From contig NZ_JPVR01000080.1 in assembly GCF_000772935.1 (NCBI RefSeq), positions 248,001 to 312,000 of the forward strand: DNA of 64,000 nucleotides. The letters are read 5' to 3'. Position numbers and translations under genes: made by a program. Positions 54,865 through 64,000 of this stretch are shown piece by piece. The notes beneath the pieces were generated by a model. The model was not told the DNA's origin. It saw only the letters and a list, made by a program, of their open reading frames with translations, and searched no databases. The DNA comes from Lysinibacillus boronitolerans JCM 21713 = 10a = NBRC 103108 (GTDB taxonomy: Bacteria > Bacillota > Bacilli > Bacillales_A > Planococcaceae). Positions within the stretch are counted from its first letter, which is position 1. Every line of letters begins with the position of its first letter.

Positions 54865-54926
54865 ATAGCTCCTCCCAAATTGCCTACTCTATAATTCATT
54901 GGCAATATAACCTTTTCCATGAAGAT

Positions 54927-54967
54927 AAAAAGTCTGCCTGCATAAACATGCATGTGGCAGACTTTTT
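54927..54967 (-). terminator. Terminator after rbfA
   Basis: AAAAGTCTGCC pairs with GGCAGACTTTT around a 17-base loop that itself contains an ATGCAT palindrome; four or more T on the minus strand. It lies 4 bases past the rbfA stop and ends the nusA-infB unit. Confidence 0.85.
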
Positions 54968-54971
54968 TAGC

Positions 54972-55313
54972 TTATTCTTTGTGTAAATCTCTAAGCAATG
55001 AATCAATACGGTTACCATATTCAATCGATGAATCAAATTCAAAGATTAATTCTGGTGTACGTCGTAAACGAATACGTGATCCGATTTCAGAGCGAATGAA
55101 GCCCGAAGCTTTTACTAAAGCTTTAAGCGTTTCCTCTCGTTCACGTTCGTTGCCTAAAGATGTAATATAAATAGTCGCTTGCTGTAAATCACCCGTTACT
55201 TCAACACCTGTAACAGTCACAAAACCAACACGCGGATCTTTTATTTTACGGCCAAGAATATCACCAAGCTCCTTTTTCATTTGCTCGGCAACACGGTTTG
55301 AACGTAGAGACAT
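54972..55313 (-). CDS. rbfA: 30S ribosome-binding factor A
   Basis: KH-like ribosome maturation factor of 113 residues ([43 protein letters not shown], shown in family order; ending [16 protein letters not shown]). It assists 16S processing of the 30S subunit. AGAGGTG precedes the ATG. It is the last gene of the nusA-ylxR-ylxQ-infB-ylxP-rbfA series. Confidence 0.96.
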   Translation of the reverse strand: MSLRSNRVAEQMKKELGDILGRKIKDPRVGFVTVTGVEVTGDLQQATIYITSLGNEREREETLKALVKASGFIRSEIGSRIRLRRTPELIFEFDSSIEYGNRIDSLLRDLHKE

Positions 55314-55389
55314 AATTTGTCACCTCTATTTCGATGTACAGATAGTTGATATATTATTGCTGTTCACACTCTCAACTATCTACTATTAC

Positions 55390-55668
55390 TTATAAATAAT
55401 CTCGCCACACATTAAGCTGTTCCCATGACGGATTTGACTGTAAATAATGGAGCGCGTGATTAATTTCCCGTTCAGCTGCGTCCTTTGATGAGGAAACAGC
55501 AACAAGTGCTAATTTCGTACGCTGCCATACATTTTGATGGTCAATTTCCGCAATAGAAACATTAAATTTCTGCTTTGTGCGGGTAATCATACGCTGTAAG
55601 ACAGCACGCTTTTCCTTTAACGAATGGGCAGTTTGAATGATAAATTCAACCTCTGCATACACGATCAT
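55390..55668 (-). CDS. ylxP: YlxP family protein (DUF503)
   Basis: Protein of 92 residues with the DUF503 signature (HSLKEKRAVLQRMITRTKQKFNVSIAEIDHQ split over the first half; WQRTKLALVAVSS). Located between infB and rbfA as in other Bacillales; its start overlaps the infB stop by one base. It has been linked with ribosome maturation but the biochemical function is not settled. Confidence 0.92.
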   Translation of the reverse strand: MIVYAEVEFIIQTAHSLKEKRAVLQRMITRTKQKFNVSIAEIDHQNVWQRTKLALVAVSSSKDAAEREINHALHYLQSNPSWEQLNVWRDYL

Positions 55669-57950
55669 TAGGCGCGTTTAACCTCTTCCATAATATAGGC
55701 TTCAATAATGTCGCCTTCTTTTATATCGTTGAAGTTTGTAATCGTAATACCACATTCGTATCCTTTTGCCACTTCTTTTACTTCATCTTTGAAGCGTTTA
55801 AGCGTATCTAGCTCACCTTCAAAAATAACGACGTTATCACGGATCACACGTACACCTGAATCACGTGTTACCTTTCCTTCTGTTACATATGAACCAGCAA
55901 TTGTACCAACTTTAGATACTTTAATTGTTTGACGAACTTCTGCTTGACCAATAATTTTTTCTTCAAATTCAGGATCAAGCATACCTTTCATTGCTTGTTC
56001 AATCTCTTCAATTACTTTATAGATAATGCGGTGTAAGCGAATATCTACACCCTCTTCTTCTGCTGCACGTTTTGCGTTAACATCCGGACGGACGTTAAAT
56101 CCAATAACAATCGCATTAGAAGCTGCTGCAAGAGAAATATCAGATTCGGTAATAGCTCCAGCACCTGTGTGAATAATTTTCACATTTACGCCTTCCACAT
56201 CAATTTTCATTAGAGAGGCTGCCATTGCTTCAACAGTACCTTGAACGTCAGCTTTCACAATTAAGTTAAGCTCTTTCATTTCGCCTTGGCTCATTTGTTC
56301 AAATAAGTTATCAAGCGTTACACGTTGTTTTTCTGAACGTTGTGCTTGGATCGCTGACATTGCTCTTGTTTCCCCAACTTGACGCGCTGTTTTCTCGTCT
56401 TCAAAGACAACGAAACGGTCACCTGCTTGAGGTACATCATTTAAACCTGTAATTTCAACTGGAGTTGATGGGCCAGCTTCTTTTACACGACGACCTTTAT
56501 CATTTACCATCGCACGTACACGACCATACGTATGACCTACAACAATTGGGTCACCTACTTTTAATGTTCCATCTTGTACTAAAAGCGTAGCAACAGAGCC
56601 ACGACCTTTATCAAGCTGCGCTTCGATTACTGTTCCAAGTGCTAAACGTTCTGGGTTGGCTTTAAGCTCGCCTACTTCAGCTACAAGTAAAATCATCTCT
56701 AACAATGTATCAATGCCTTCACCTTTTAACGCTGAAATTGGAACGAAAATTGTGTCCCCGCCCCATGCTTCAGGAACTAAGCCATGCTCTGTTAATTCTT
56801 GCATTACACGATCTGGATTTGCCGATGGTTTATCCATTTTATTCACAGCCACAATAATTGGTACTTCAGCTGCCTTGGCGTGATTAATAGCTTCTACTGT
56901 TTGTGGCATAACACCATCATCAGCAGCTACCACTAAAATTGTTAAATCCGTTACTTTTGCACCACGTGCACGCATTGTTGTGAAAGCCGCATGTCCTGGT
57001 GTATCAAGGAATGTAATTTTCTTGTCGCCTTCTGTAACTTGGTATGCACCAATATGTTGTGTAATACCACCAGCTTCTCCTGCTGTTACTTTTGTATGGC
57101 GAATAGAGTCTAATAAAGTTGTTTTACCATGGTCAACGTGACCCATAATTGTTACAACTGGCGGACGCTCTGATAAATCTGCCTCGTTTACTTCTTCTGT
57201 TTGCTCGAAGTGTGTTTCTAAATCCGTAATATCTACACGAATTTCTTCTTCCACTTCTACACCATAGTCTGCGCAAATTAATTCAATTGCATCCTTATCT
57301 AATTCTTGGTTAATTGTTGCCATTACGCCAAGCATGAATAATTTCTTAATGATTTCAGATGGCTCACGGTGTAATTTTTTTGCTAATTCTGCAACTGATA
57401 ATGATTCAACAAAAGTAATTTTTTCTGGAAGTTCCTTTTGTTTCACTGGAATTGATGGTTGATGCGTTTTTGGATGGCGACGTTTGCCTCCATGAATCCC
57501 TGGTTTTGGACGTTGGTTGTAACCACCGCCACCTCTACGATTATTATTGTTATTATTATTATTTTGTGTCATATTTCTATTTTGATTACCTTTTGTATTC
57601 TTAGATTTTTCGTTAGACGAATTTGAGTTTTGCTGTGCATGTTGCTGATTGTTTGCTTTTGGCTTAGAAGTAGCAGATTGCTGCCTTTGTCCTTCTTGCT
57701 TTTTCACCGAATGCTGTGGTTTTTGCTGGCCATTTGATTGAGGCTTTTGTGCCATGTTTTGAGTTGATTGTTTTGCTACATTTTTCTCAGGTGTTGCTTT
57801 AAATGTTTGATTTAACTTTGCCACAGCGTCTTTTTCCAACATAGACATATGGTTTGTTACACTCACATTTAATTTACTTAGTGCTTCAATAACCTCTTTA
57901 CTCGTTTTATTCACTTGCTTCGCATATTCATGAACTCTGATTTTGGTCAT
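55668..57950 (-). CDS. infB: Translation initiation factor IF-2
   Basis: GTPase of 760 residues that places fMet-tRNA on the 30S subunit. The N-terminus (1-55) is an IF2N domain, followed by a Gln/Asn/Lys-rich linker with eight consecutive Asn encoded by an AAT-rich run near 57540. A second IF2N domain lies about 180-240. The G domain has [18 protein letters not shown] and NKMDKP, and three beta-barrel/C domains follow. It is somewhat longer than the 716-residue B. subtilis protein because of the linker. Confidence 0.97.
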   Translation of the reverse strand: MTKIRVHEYAKQVNKTSKEVIEALSKLNVSVTNHMSMLEKDAVAKLNQTFKATPEKNVAKQSTQNMAQKPQSNGQQKPQHSVKKQEGQRQQSATSKPKANNQQHAQQNSNSSNEKSKNTKGNQNRNMTQNNNNNNNNRRGGGGYNQRPKPGIHGGKRRHPKTHQPSIPVKQKELPEKITFVESLSVAELAKKLHREPSEIIKKLFMLGVMATINQELDKDAIELICADYGVEVEEEIRVDITDLETHFEQTEEVNEADLSERPPVVTIMGHVDHGKTTLLDSIRHTKVTAGEAGGITQHIGAYQVTEGDKKITFLDTPGHAAFTTMRARGAKVTDLTILVVAADDGVMPQTVEAINHAKAAEVPIIVAVNKMDKPSANPDRVMQELTEHGLVPEAWGGDTIFVPISALKGEGIDTLLEMILLVAEVGELKANPERLALGTVIEAQLDKGRGSVATLLVQDGTLKVGDPIVVGHTYGRVRAMVNDKGRRVKEAGPSTPVEITGLNDVPQAGDRFVVFEDEKTARQVGETRAMSAIQAQRSEKQRVTLDNLFEQMSQGEMKELNLIVKADVQGTVEAMAASLMKIDVEGVNVKIIHTGAGAITESDISLAAASNAIVIGFNVRPDVNAKRAAEEEGVDIRLHRIIYKVIEEIEQAMKGMLDPEFEEKIIGQAEVRQTIKVSKVGTIAGSYVTEGKVTRDSGVRVIRDNVVIFEGELDTLKRFKDEVKEVAKGYECGITITNFNDIKEGDIIEAYIMEEVKRA

Positions 57951-57964
57951 CTGCTCACCCCCGA

Positions 57965-58273
57965 TTAGTTTTCGTTGAGTAGACTAGACAATTTACTTGC
58001 AAAACCTTTATCGGTAATAGCTAAAGCCACTCGGGCCTCCTTACCTGTAGCATGTCCTAGATCATATCGATCTCCAATTACATGATACTCAACGTTGTAG
58101 TACGTGCACTTATCTTGAATTTTTTTACTAGAGTTTTTAGAAGCATCGTTTGCAAGCAGTACTAGTTTAGCATTGCCATTGCGGACTTCCTTTACTACTA
58201 ACTCTTCTCCTGAAATCACCTTACGTGCTCTTGCCGCGATTCCAAGCAAATTAAATATTGCTTGATTCATCAT
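57965..58273 (-). CDS. ylxQ: YlxQ, L7Ae-family RNA-binding protein
   Basis: Ribosomal L7Ae-like protein of 102 residues ([32 protein letters not shown], a K-turn-binding fold). It is encoded between ylxR and infB as usual. The ATG overlaps the ylxR stop by 4 nt (ATGA). Role in translation is likely but undefined. Confidence 0.93.
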   Translation of the reverse strand: MMNQAIFNLLGIAARARKVISGEELVVKEVRNGNAKLVLLANDASKNSSKKIQDKCTYYNVEYHVIGDRYDLGHATGKEARVALAITDKGFASKLSSLLNEN

Positions 58274-58548
58274 AAAATAGACTCCCTACGAATCAGCAAA
58301 ATAAGTTCCTCATATATTTCTTCAGGAATTTTCACATCAAGTTGGTGCCCTAATACATTTTTCTTACGCGCGAGGTCAACTGCCTGCTCTGATTTAGAGA
58401 CATAGGCACCACGCCCCGGCTTTTTCCCGGAGACATCTACACTTACTTCGCCCTCTTTCGAACGAACAACACGTATCATCTCTTTCTTTGGTAGCATTTC
58501 TCCAGTTGCTACGCATTTACGAAGAGGTACTTTTTTGTTTACAGCCAT
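58270..58548 (-). CDS. ylxR: YlxR family nucleic-acid-binding protein
   Basis: Protein of 92 residues with the DUF448 signature: VPLRKCVATGEMLPKKEMIRVVR and GKKPGRGAYVSK. The related RnpM protein acts with RNase P, so an RNA role is likely. I chose ATG at 58548 with GGTGAT upstream; the 15-codon extension is not family-like. A large perfect hairpin lies between it and nusA. Confidence 0.93.
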   Translation of the reverse strand: MAVNKKVPLRKCVATGEMLPKKEMIRVVRSKEGEVSVDVSGKKPGRGAYVSKSEQAVDLARKKNVLGHQLDVKIPEEIYEELILLIRRESIL

Positions 58549-58613
58549 AAGAATCACCATTCCTCTCTGAAGCTTGTCGTAAGAGGTGGACAAGTCTTGC
58601 TCTACTTGACGCT

Positions 58614-58658
58614 CTGACAGTATTCAGTCGGCGTAGGGGGCCCACTGAATACTGTCAG
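58614..58658. other. Perfect 15-bp hairpin between nusA and ylxR
   Basis: CTGACAGTATTCAGT (58614-58628) and its exact complement (58644-58658) enclose a GC-rich 15-base loop. Outside it, GACAAGT (58589-58595) faces ACTTGTC (58662-58668). No T run follows, so it is not a normal terminator. Part of it, TTCAGTCGGCG, recurs at 20947-20957. Role unknown: processing site, attenuator or repeat. Confidence 0.6.
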
Positions 58659-58684
58659 CTAACTTGTCACACGGGCTTTCTTAC

Positions 58685-59824
58685 TTATTCTTCGTCGTCT
58701 TGATATAAGTCAACTGCTACATCATCAAAATCACTTTCTGCATCATCAGCAGGGATGAAAGTGCTTGTAGCCGAAGGATAAATACCTAATTCACGAGCAT
58801 CAGTCTCACTCTTAATATCAATTTTCCAGCCAGTAAGCTTCGCTGCTAGGCGTGCATTTTGCCCGCGTTTCCCGATAGCTAGAGATAATTGATAGTCTGG
58901 GACGACAACTGTTGTCGACTTTTCTTCTTCATTCACTTGTACATCTAATACTTTTGATGGGCTTAATGCATTAGCTACAAATACAACTGGATCTTCAGAC
59001 CATTCAACGATATCAATTTTTTCACCATTTAGTTCATTGACAATCGTTTGTACACGAGCTCCCTTTGCCCCAACACATGAACCTACTGGATCCACTTCCT
59101 CATTATGTGCAAAGACAGAAATTTTAGAGCGATCTCCAGCTTCACGTGCAATTGATTTAATCTCTACAATACCCTCATAAATTTCAGGTACTTCCATCTC
59201 AAATAATCGACGTAACAACCCAGGATGTGTACGAGACACAATCACTTGAGGTCCACGTGTTGTACGTTCAACTTTTGTAATATACACCTTAATACGATCA
59301 TGTGGATGATAAGATTCACCTTGGATTTGTTCATTAACTGGTAATGCCGCTTCTACTTTCCCTAGACCTACATAGATATTACGAGCATCTAAACGTTCTA
59401 CAACGCCAGTTACGATATCATCTTCACGATCTACGTATTGCTCATAAATTAAACCTCGTTCCGCTTCACGTACGCGTTGTGTAACTACCTGCTTTGCAGT
59501 TTGTGCAGCAATGCGTCCGAAGTTACGTGGTGTTACTTCCTGTTCCACGATGTCCTCTAGCTGATAGGCTGGATTAATAACTTTTGCATCTTCTAAAGAA
59601 ATTTGCAAACGATCATCCTCTACCTCTTCTACAACATCTTTACGTGAGAATACACGAATTGAGCCCTTATCTAGATTTAAGTCCACTCGAACATTTTGTG
59701 CTTGGTTAAAGTTGCGTTTGTAAGCTGTAACTAATGCCGCTTCAATGGCTTCAATTAACACATCTCTTGAAATTCCCTTTTGTTCTTCTAGCGCATTCAG
59801 CGCATCTAACAAATCACTACTCAT
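58685..59824 (-). CDS. nusA: Transcription termination/antitermination factor NusA
   Basis: RNA polymerase-binding factor of 379 residues. The N-terminal domain (about 1-130) is followed by an S1 domain ([25 protein letters not shown]) and two KH domains ([25 protein letters not shown] region and [18 protein letters not shown]). An acidic tail ([20 protein letters not shown] region) ends it. It lies between rimP and ylxR. In B. subtilis NusA stimulates intrinsic termination. Confidence 0.97.
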   Translation of the reverse strand: MSSDLLDALNALEEQKGISRDVLIEAIEAALVTAYKRNFNQAQNVRVDLNLDKGSIRVFSRKDVVEEVEDDRLQISLEDAKVINPAYQLEDIVEQEVTPRNFGRIAAQTAKQVVTQRVREAERGLIYEQYVDREDDIVTGVVERLDARNIYVGLGKVEAALPVNEQIQGESYHPHDRIKVYITKVERTTRGPQVIVSRTHPGLLRRLFEMEVPEIYEGIVEIKSIAREAGDRSKISVFAHNEEVDPVGSCVGAKGARVQTIVNELNGEKIDIVEWSEDPVVFVANALSPSKVLDVQVNEEEKSTTVVVPDYQLSLAIGKRGQNARLAAKLTGWKIDIKSETDARELGIYPSATSTFIPADDAESDFDDVAVDLYQDDEE

Positions 59825-59848
59825 TTTGTTTTCACTCCTAAATATGCT

Positions 59849-60325
59849 TTATGCTGAAAAATCGATGGCAAGTCGTGCCAATGCAATTTTTTCTTGTTCA
59901 ATTGTTACTGTTATTTTACGTGTTTTAATACGCACTTCCATCACTAATGTATGTTCATCGTATGACGTTAAGTAGCCTTGGAATTCCTTCATGTCCTTGA
60001 TGGGCTCATAGGTTTTTACATAAATAAATTTACCAACTGCTTTGACAAAATCCGTATCTTTTTTTAATGGACGTTCCGCTCCAGGTGAAGAAACTTCTAA
60101 ATAATAGTTTTGTGTAATTGGATCTTTTTCATCCAATAACAAGCTTAGTCGTTCACTCACTTGAGCACATTGATCGATGTCAATTCCACCCTCAGGTGTA
60201 TCAACATAGACACGTAAAAACCAGTTACGTCCTTCTTTTACGAACTCAATATCCACTAGCTCAAGATTTAACTCATCCACAATTGGTTTAGCGAGCTCTT
60301 CAATTAAAGATGGTACTTTGCTCAT
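59849..60325 (-). CDS. rimP: Ribosome maturation factor RimP
   Basis: Protein of 158 residues needed for 30S assembly. The N-terminal domain (ELVDIEFVKEGRNWFLRVYVD) and the GGIDIDQCAQVSERLSLLLD and EVSSPGAERPLKK motifs match the family. TCCTCC-type pairing upstream gives AGGAGG before its ATG. It begins the nusA operon, 24 bases ahead of nusA. Confidence 0.95.
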   Translation of the reverse strand: MSKVPSLIEELAKPIVDELNLELVDIEFVKEGRNWFLRVYVDTPEGGIDIDQCAQVSERLSLLLDEKDPITQNYYLEVSSPGAERPLKKDTDFVKAVGKFIYVKTYEPIKDMKEFQGYLTSYDEHTLVMEVRIKTRKITVTIEQEKIALARLAIDFSA

Positions 60326-60659
60326 TATTTCCTCCTGTATTTATCAGATTCTAGCGTATGATTGTTCATCACTATGAAGTTAACGCAGTAATGAACCATA
60401 ATAAAACAGAAATTCCACCAGTTGCTTTGGTGAAATTTTACGGTCTTACCTGCTGTTAGTCAAAATTTGTTTTGCTACGGTTAAACAACAGAAAAGAGCG
60501 GGTATGCCCCACTCTTTTGCTGGAAAAATATCAACAAATTATTACCATAAGAATAGCACAGTTCTCGACACAATGCAAATTTCCTTCATTCTAGATAACC
60601 ATATTGTGTCAGGAATTTGAATTTACATTGTGTCCTTTCAATGCAAAACAATTGCAATA
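60326..60659. other. Intergenic region between polC and rimP
   Basis: This 334-base gap holds the polC terminator-like hairpin, an imperfect stem at about 60412-60440 (AAATTCCACC with GGTGAAATTT), and a wide inverted repeat: GACACAATG (60567-60575) with CATTGTGTC (60626-60634), continued by CAAATT/GGAATTTG. The rimP promoter should be here but I could not fix it. No gene was seen. Confidence 0.45.
60492..60518 (-). terminator. Terminator-like hairpin downstream of polC
   Basis: AAAAGAG pairs with CTCTTTT, with an inner GGG/CCC stem around TATG. It lies about 140 bases past the polC stop with a U4 tail on the minus strand. Confidence 0.6.
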
Positions 60660-63600
60660 CTAGAATAGCGATAACTGATTAGCATCAGGCATGCCTTCTA
60701 AACAACCAAGCTGGTCCATGTATTCAATAAGCGTTTTGGAAACACGACCACGTTGCTGTAAATCTTCCTTGGATAAAAACTCTCCCTCTTCACGAGCAGC
60801 TACGATTGTTTTCGCCACGTTGGTTCCAAGACCCGGAATCGCATCGAACGGTGGGATGAGTGAATTGCCATCAATGACAAACTCACTAGCTTGTGATCGA
60901 TACAGGTCCACCTTTTGGAAACTCATACCTCGTTCACACATTTCTAGCGCAAGCTCCAACACCGTTAATAAGTTTTTCTCCTTAGTGGATGCATCTAAGC
61001 CTTTCATATTGATTTCATCAATACGTGCTCGAATCATTTGCGATCCTTGCACCATTGCAATTAAATCAAAATCATCTGCTCGAACTGTGAAATACGCTGC
61101 ATAATAAAGGATTGGGAAATGTACCTTGAACCAGGCAATACGTACTGCCATTAGCACATATGCTGCGGCATGGGCTTTCGGGAACATGTATTTTATCTTT
61201 TTACAGGATTCAATATACCAACCTGGTACTTTATTGGCGAGCATCTCCGCTTCAAATTCTTCTGATAAGCCTTTCCCTTTACGAACAGATTCCATAATTT
61301 TGAAGGCTAATGACGGCTCTAGACCTTGATAAATTAAATACACCATAATGTCATCACGACAACCAATTACTTCTTTTAGCACACATGTACCGTTTTGAAT
61401 TAATTCTTGTGCATTTCCTAGCCATACGTCTGTACCATGGGAAAGTCCAGAAATTTGTACAAGCTCTGAGAATGTCGAAGGCTTTGTATCTTCTAGCATT
61501 TGACGTACGAAACGCGTACCGAATTCTGGTATACCTAATGTCCCTGTCTTACAACCAATTTGCTTTTCTGTCACGCCTAAAGATTCAGGAGAACTAAAAA
61601 TTTTCATAACGACAGGATCATCGGTCGGGATTGTTTTAGGATCGATTCCTGATAAATCCTGTAACATTCTTATCACCGTCGGATCATCGTGTCCAAGTAT
61701 ATCTAGCTTTAAAATATTGTCATGGATAGAGTGGAAATCAAAATGGGTTGTGCGCCATTCTGCATCCTGCGCATCTGCCGGGTACTGTACTGGAGAGAAA
61801 TCATAAATGTCCATATAATCTGGAACAACAATAATTCCTCCAGGGTGTTGCCCAGTTGTACGTTTTACTCCTGTACAGCCTTGAACTAAACGATCAACTT
61901 CTGCACCACGAAAATGTAAATTATGATCACTTGCATAGCCTTTTACATAGCCATATGCTGTTTTCTCTGCCACTGTACCGATTGTTCCAGCACGGAATAC
62001 ATAATCCTCGCCAAATAGCACCTTTGTATAGTTGTGCGCTTGAGGCTGATATTCACCCGAGAAATTTAAATCGATATCAGGTACCTTATCACCTTTAAAA
62101 CCAAGGAAGGTTTCAAATGGTATGTCTTGTCCATCTTTTTTATAAGGTGTCCCACATTCCGTGCAGTCTTTATTTGGTAAATCGTAGCCTGAGCTGACAG
62201 AACCATCATCAAAAAACTCGGAATGTTTACAATTAGGACAAATATAGTGAGGAGGTAATGGGTTAACCTCTGTGATTTCCATAAAAGTAGCTACTAATGA
62301 AGAACCAACCGAACCACGGGATCCTACTAAATAGCCATCAGCTAATGATTTTTTCACTAGCTTGGCAGAAATTAAATAAATTACTCCAAAACCGTGCCCC
62401 AAAATCGATTTTAACTCTTTCTCAATTCGAGCTTTCACGATTTCTGGTAACTCCTCGCCATAAATACGATGGGCCATTTCATAAGTTAAATTGGTTACCT
62501 CATCATCAGAACCCTCAATTTTTGGTGTATATAGGTCATCCTTAATTGGTTTGACGTCACCTATACTTGCTGCCACTTTTTGAGTATTCGTCACAACCAC
62601 TTCTTTTGCAAGATCCGGTCCTAAAAAATCAAATTCTTTCAGCATTTCATCAGTTGTTCTAAAATGGACCTCTGGTAGCTTAGAGCGATTCAAAATATTC
62701 GCTCCACCTTGTGAACCAATAAGTATTTGCCTAAACATCCCATCTGTCGGATCTAAATAATGAACATTTCCAGTTGCAACAACAGGCTTATCTAGCTTCT
62801 TCCCGAGTTTCACAAGTTTACGGATAATATCTTCTAATGTCCATTCATCACGTACAACATTGCGTTCGATTAATGGCGCATATACAGCCTTCGGTTGCAC
62901 CTCAATATAATCATAAAAACGAGCGACTTTCTCTGCTTCCTCTGGAGACTTATTCATCATCGTTTCGAATACTTCACCATTACTACAACCTGATCCTACT
63001 AATAAGCCCTCACGATATTGTTCAAGCACTGCACGTGTCACACGAGGAACACGATAGAATGTTTTTGTATGTGAGTGTGAGACGATTTTAAATAAGTTTT
63101 TTAAGCCTGCATTATCTACTGCTAAAATTGTACAATGCATAGGTCTCCCTTTTTTATAGGCATCCCCACCACCAATATGCTTATTGAAGTCATCATGGTA
63201 TTTAATAGCTAGCTCATCAGCATCCTTCAATAGCTGCAGCAGGAGATACCCTGTCGCCTCAGTATCATAAATTGCTCGGTGATGCTGTGTTAATTCAATA
63301 TTGAATTTTTTACACAGCGTATTCAAACGGTGGTTTTTCATTGTAGGATAAAGCAATCTTGCTAGCTCTAATGTATCAATGACAGGATGGACTGTCTCTT
63401 CAAGACCAAATTTTTTATAGCCTGTATATAGGAAGCCTATATCAAATGATGCGTTATGAGCGACAACGATTGCATCACCGATAAAGGCATGAAATTCTTT
63501 AATGACCTGCTCTACCTCTGGAGCATTTCGAACCATATCATCCGTAATCCCTGTTAATTCGATGGTCGTTGCTGAAAGTGGATGATGTGGGTTTGCAAAG

Positions 63601-64000
63601 CTTTCGTACTTATCGATCACTTGCCCATCTTTAATTTTAACTGCAGCCAATTCAATAATGGTATCGTATGCAGTTGATAGCCCTGTCGTTTCTACGTCAA
63701 AAACAACATACGTTGTGTCTGCCAATAAACGATGCTCTGGAGCATAGGCAATCGGTACACCATCATCAACTAAATTTGCTTCCAGACCATAAATAATCTT
63801 AATGCCATGTTTTTTCCCCGCTGCATATGCTTCAGGGAAAGATTGCACAACGGCATGATCCGTAATAGCTATGGCTGGATGCCCCCACTTTGCAGCCTGA
63901 GCAACAAGTCGATCAACAGGTGTAACAGCATCCATTTGGCTCATTGGTGTATGCAAATGTAACTCAACACGCTTTTCACCCTCTGGTGCTAAATCCTGTC
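60660..64000 (-). CDS. polC: DNA polymerase III alpha subunit, PolC type (5' end outside window)
   Basis: Replicative polymerase of low-GC Gram-positives; about 1113 C-terminal residues are present and roughly the first 320 lie beyond the right edge. In order are the PHP domain ([17 protein letters not shown]), an embedded 3'-5' exonuclease with FDVETTGL and [10 protein letters not shown], and the polymerase with [15 protein letters not shown] and [13 protein letters not shown]-like [11 protein letters not shown] zinc-binding CPNCKH/DCTECG pair is also present. The frame is open to the last base of the window, so no start is seen. Confidence 0.97.
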   Translation of the reverse strand, partial: QDLAPEGEKRVELHLHTPMSQMDAVTPVDRLVAQAAKWGHPAIAITDHAVVQSFPEAYAAGKKHGIKIIYGLEANLVDDGVPIAYAPEHRLLADTTYVVFDVETTGLSTAYDTIIELAAVKIKDGQVIDKYESFANPHHPLSATTIELTGITDDMVRNAPEVEQVIKEFHAFIGDAIVVAHNASFDIGFLYTGYKKFGLEETVHPVIDTLELARLLYPTMKNHRLNTLCKKFNIELTQHHRAIYDTEATGYLLLQLLKDADELAIKYHDDFNKHIGGGDAYKKGRPMHCTILAVDNAGLKNLFKIVSHSHTKTFYRVPRVTRAVLEQYREGLLVGSGCSNGEVFETMMNKSPEEAEKVARFYDYIEVQPKAVYAPLIERNVVRDEWTLEDIIRKLVKLGKKLDKPVVATGNVHYLDPTDGMFRQILIGSQGGANILNRSKLPEVHFRTTDEMLKEFDFLGPDLAKEVVVTNTQKVAASIGDVKPIKDDLYTPKIEGSDDEVTNLTYEMAHRIYGEELPEIVKARIEKELKSILGHGFGVIYLISAKLVKKSLADGYLVGSRGSVGSSLVATFMEITEVNPLPPHYICPNCKHSEFFDDGSVSSGYDLPNKDCTECGTPYKKDGQDIPFETFLGFKGDKVPDIDLNFSGEYQPQAHNYTKVLFGEDYVFRAGTIGTVAEKTAYGYVKGYASDHNLHFRGAEVDRLVQGCTGVKRTTGQHPGGIIVVPDYMDIYDFSPVQYPADAQDAEWRTTHFDFHSIHDNILKLDILGHDDPTVIRMLQDLSGIDPKTIPTDDPVVMKIFSSPESLGVTEKQIGCKTGTLGIPEFGTRFVRQMLEDTKPSTFSELVQISGLSHGTDVWLGNAQELIQNGTCVLKEVIGCRDDIMVYLIYQGLEPSLAFKIMESVRKGKGLSEEFEAEMLANKVPGWYIESCKKIKYMFPKAHAAAYVLMAVRIAWFKVHFPILYYAAYFTVRADDFDLIAMVQGSQMIRARIDEINMKGLDASTKEKNLLTVLELALEMCERGMSFQKVDLYRSQASEFVIDGNSLIPPFDAIPGLGTNVAKTIVAAREEGEFLSKEDLQQRGRVSKTLIEYMDQLGCLEGMPDANQLSLF

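Noticed and set aside
57537-57566. AAT trinucleotide run in infB as a contingency repeat
   Set aside because: In frame, codes for Asn in a flexible linker; length changes would keep the frame and are unlikely to switch IF2.

Overview
The window is a low-GC Gram-positive chromosome segment from an endospore-forming member of the Bacillales. The gene order is that of the Bacillus subtilis ylx/ymx/ymf/ymd region: polC-rimP-nusA-ylxR-ylxQ-infB-ylxP-rbfA-truB-ribF-rpsO-pnp-mlpA-ymxH-dpaA-dpaB-asd-dapA-rnjB-spoIIIE-ymfC-nup-ymfF-ymfH-ymfI-ymfJ-ymfK-ymfM-pgsA-cinA-recA-rny-ymdB-spoVS-korAB. dpaA, dpaB, spoVS, ymxH and spoIIIE show that it sporulates. The missing neighbours and the inserted blocks suggest Lysinibacillus or a relative; this genus call is an inference from overall likeness, not from a search. 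Almost everything lies on the minus strand, so transcription runs from position 64000 towards 1. The one exception is a four-gene plus-strand operon at 44492-46961.

Reading in the direction of transcription, 64000-52550 is the replication/translation block: PolC 3' part, RimP, NusA, YlxR, YlxQ, IF2, YlxP, RbfA, TruB, RibF and S15. Next come DoxX, PNPase and the M16 protease MlpA, with degenerate dispersed repeats in the gaps on both sides. The plus-strand GntR/ABC operon is inserted between mlpA and ymxH. It is followed by the dipicolinate/lysine genes (ymxH, dpaA, dpaB, asd, dapA), RNase J and SpoIIIE. A GntR regulator then leads into a nucleoside-type ABC importer (nupN, O, P, Q). After that come ymfF, ymfH and ymfI (the last acting in EF-P modification), ymfJ, ymfK, a RodZ-like protein, PgsA, CinA and RecA, the last with a LexA box and a clear promoter.

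Between RNase Y (rny) and YmdB, which are adjacent in B. subtilis, sits a complete-looking exopolysaccharide operon (19124-9245). It encodes a Wzz-type modulator, BY-kinase, PHP-type tyrosine phosphatase, three glycosyltransferases, a Wzy-like polymerase, a Wzx flippase and an acyltransferase. It has no visible initiating phosphoglycosyltransferase. YmdB, SpoVS and a two-subunit 2-oxoacid:ferredoxin oxidoreductase follow. The left end holds a five-gene lantibiotic-protection module: a LanF-type ATPase with a Glu in place of the Q-loop Gln, two LanE/LanG-type permeases, and a SpaRK-like two-component system. No lantibiotic biosynthesis genes are nearby.

The most unusual items are the stand-alone LanFEG-RK module, the plus-strand ABC island with a perfect operator over its -10 box, the EPS operon between rny and ymdB, and several unexplained RNA-scale inverted repeats: the pnp leader, the nupN-nupO gap, the nusA-ylxR gap and the region 3' of polC. 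There are also diverged copies of a dispersed repeat in two intergenic gaps. No tRNA, rRNA, CRISPR array, transposase or prophage gene was seen.
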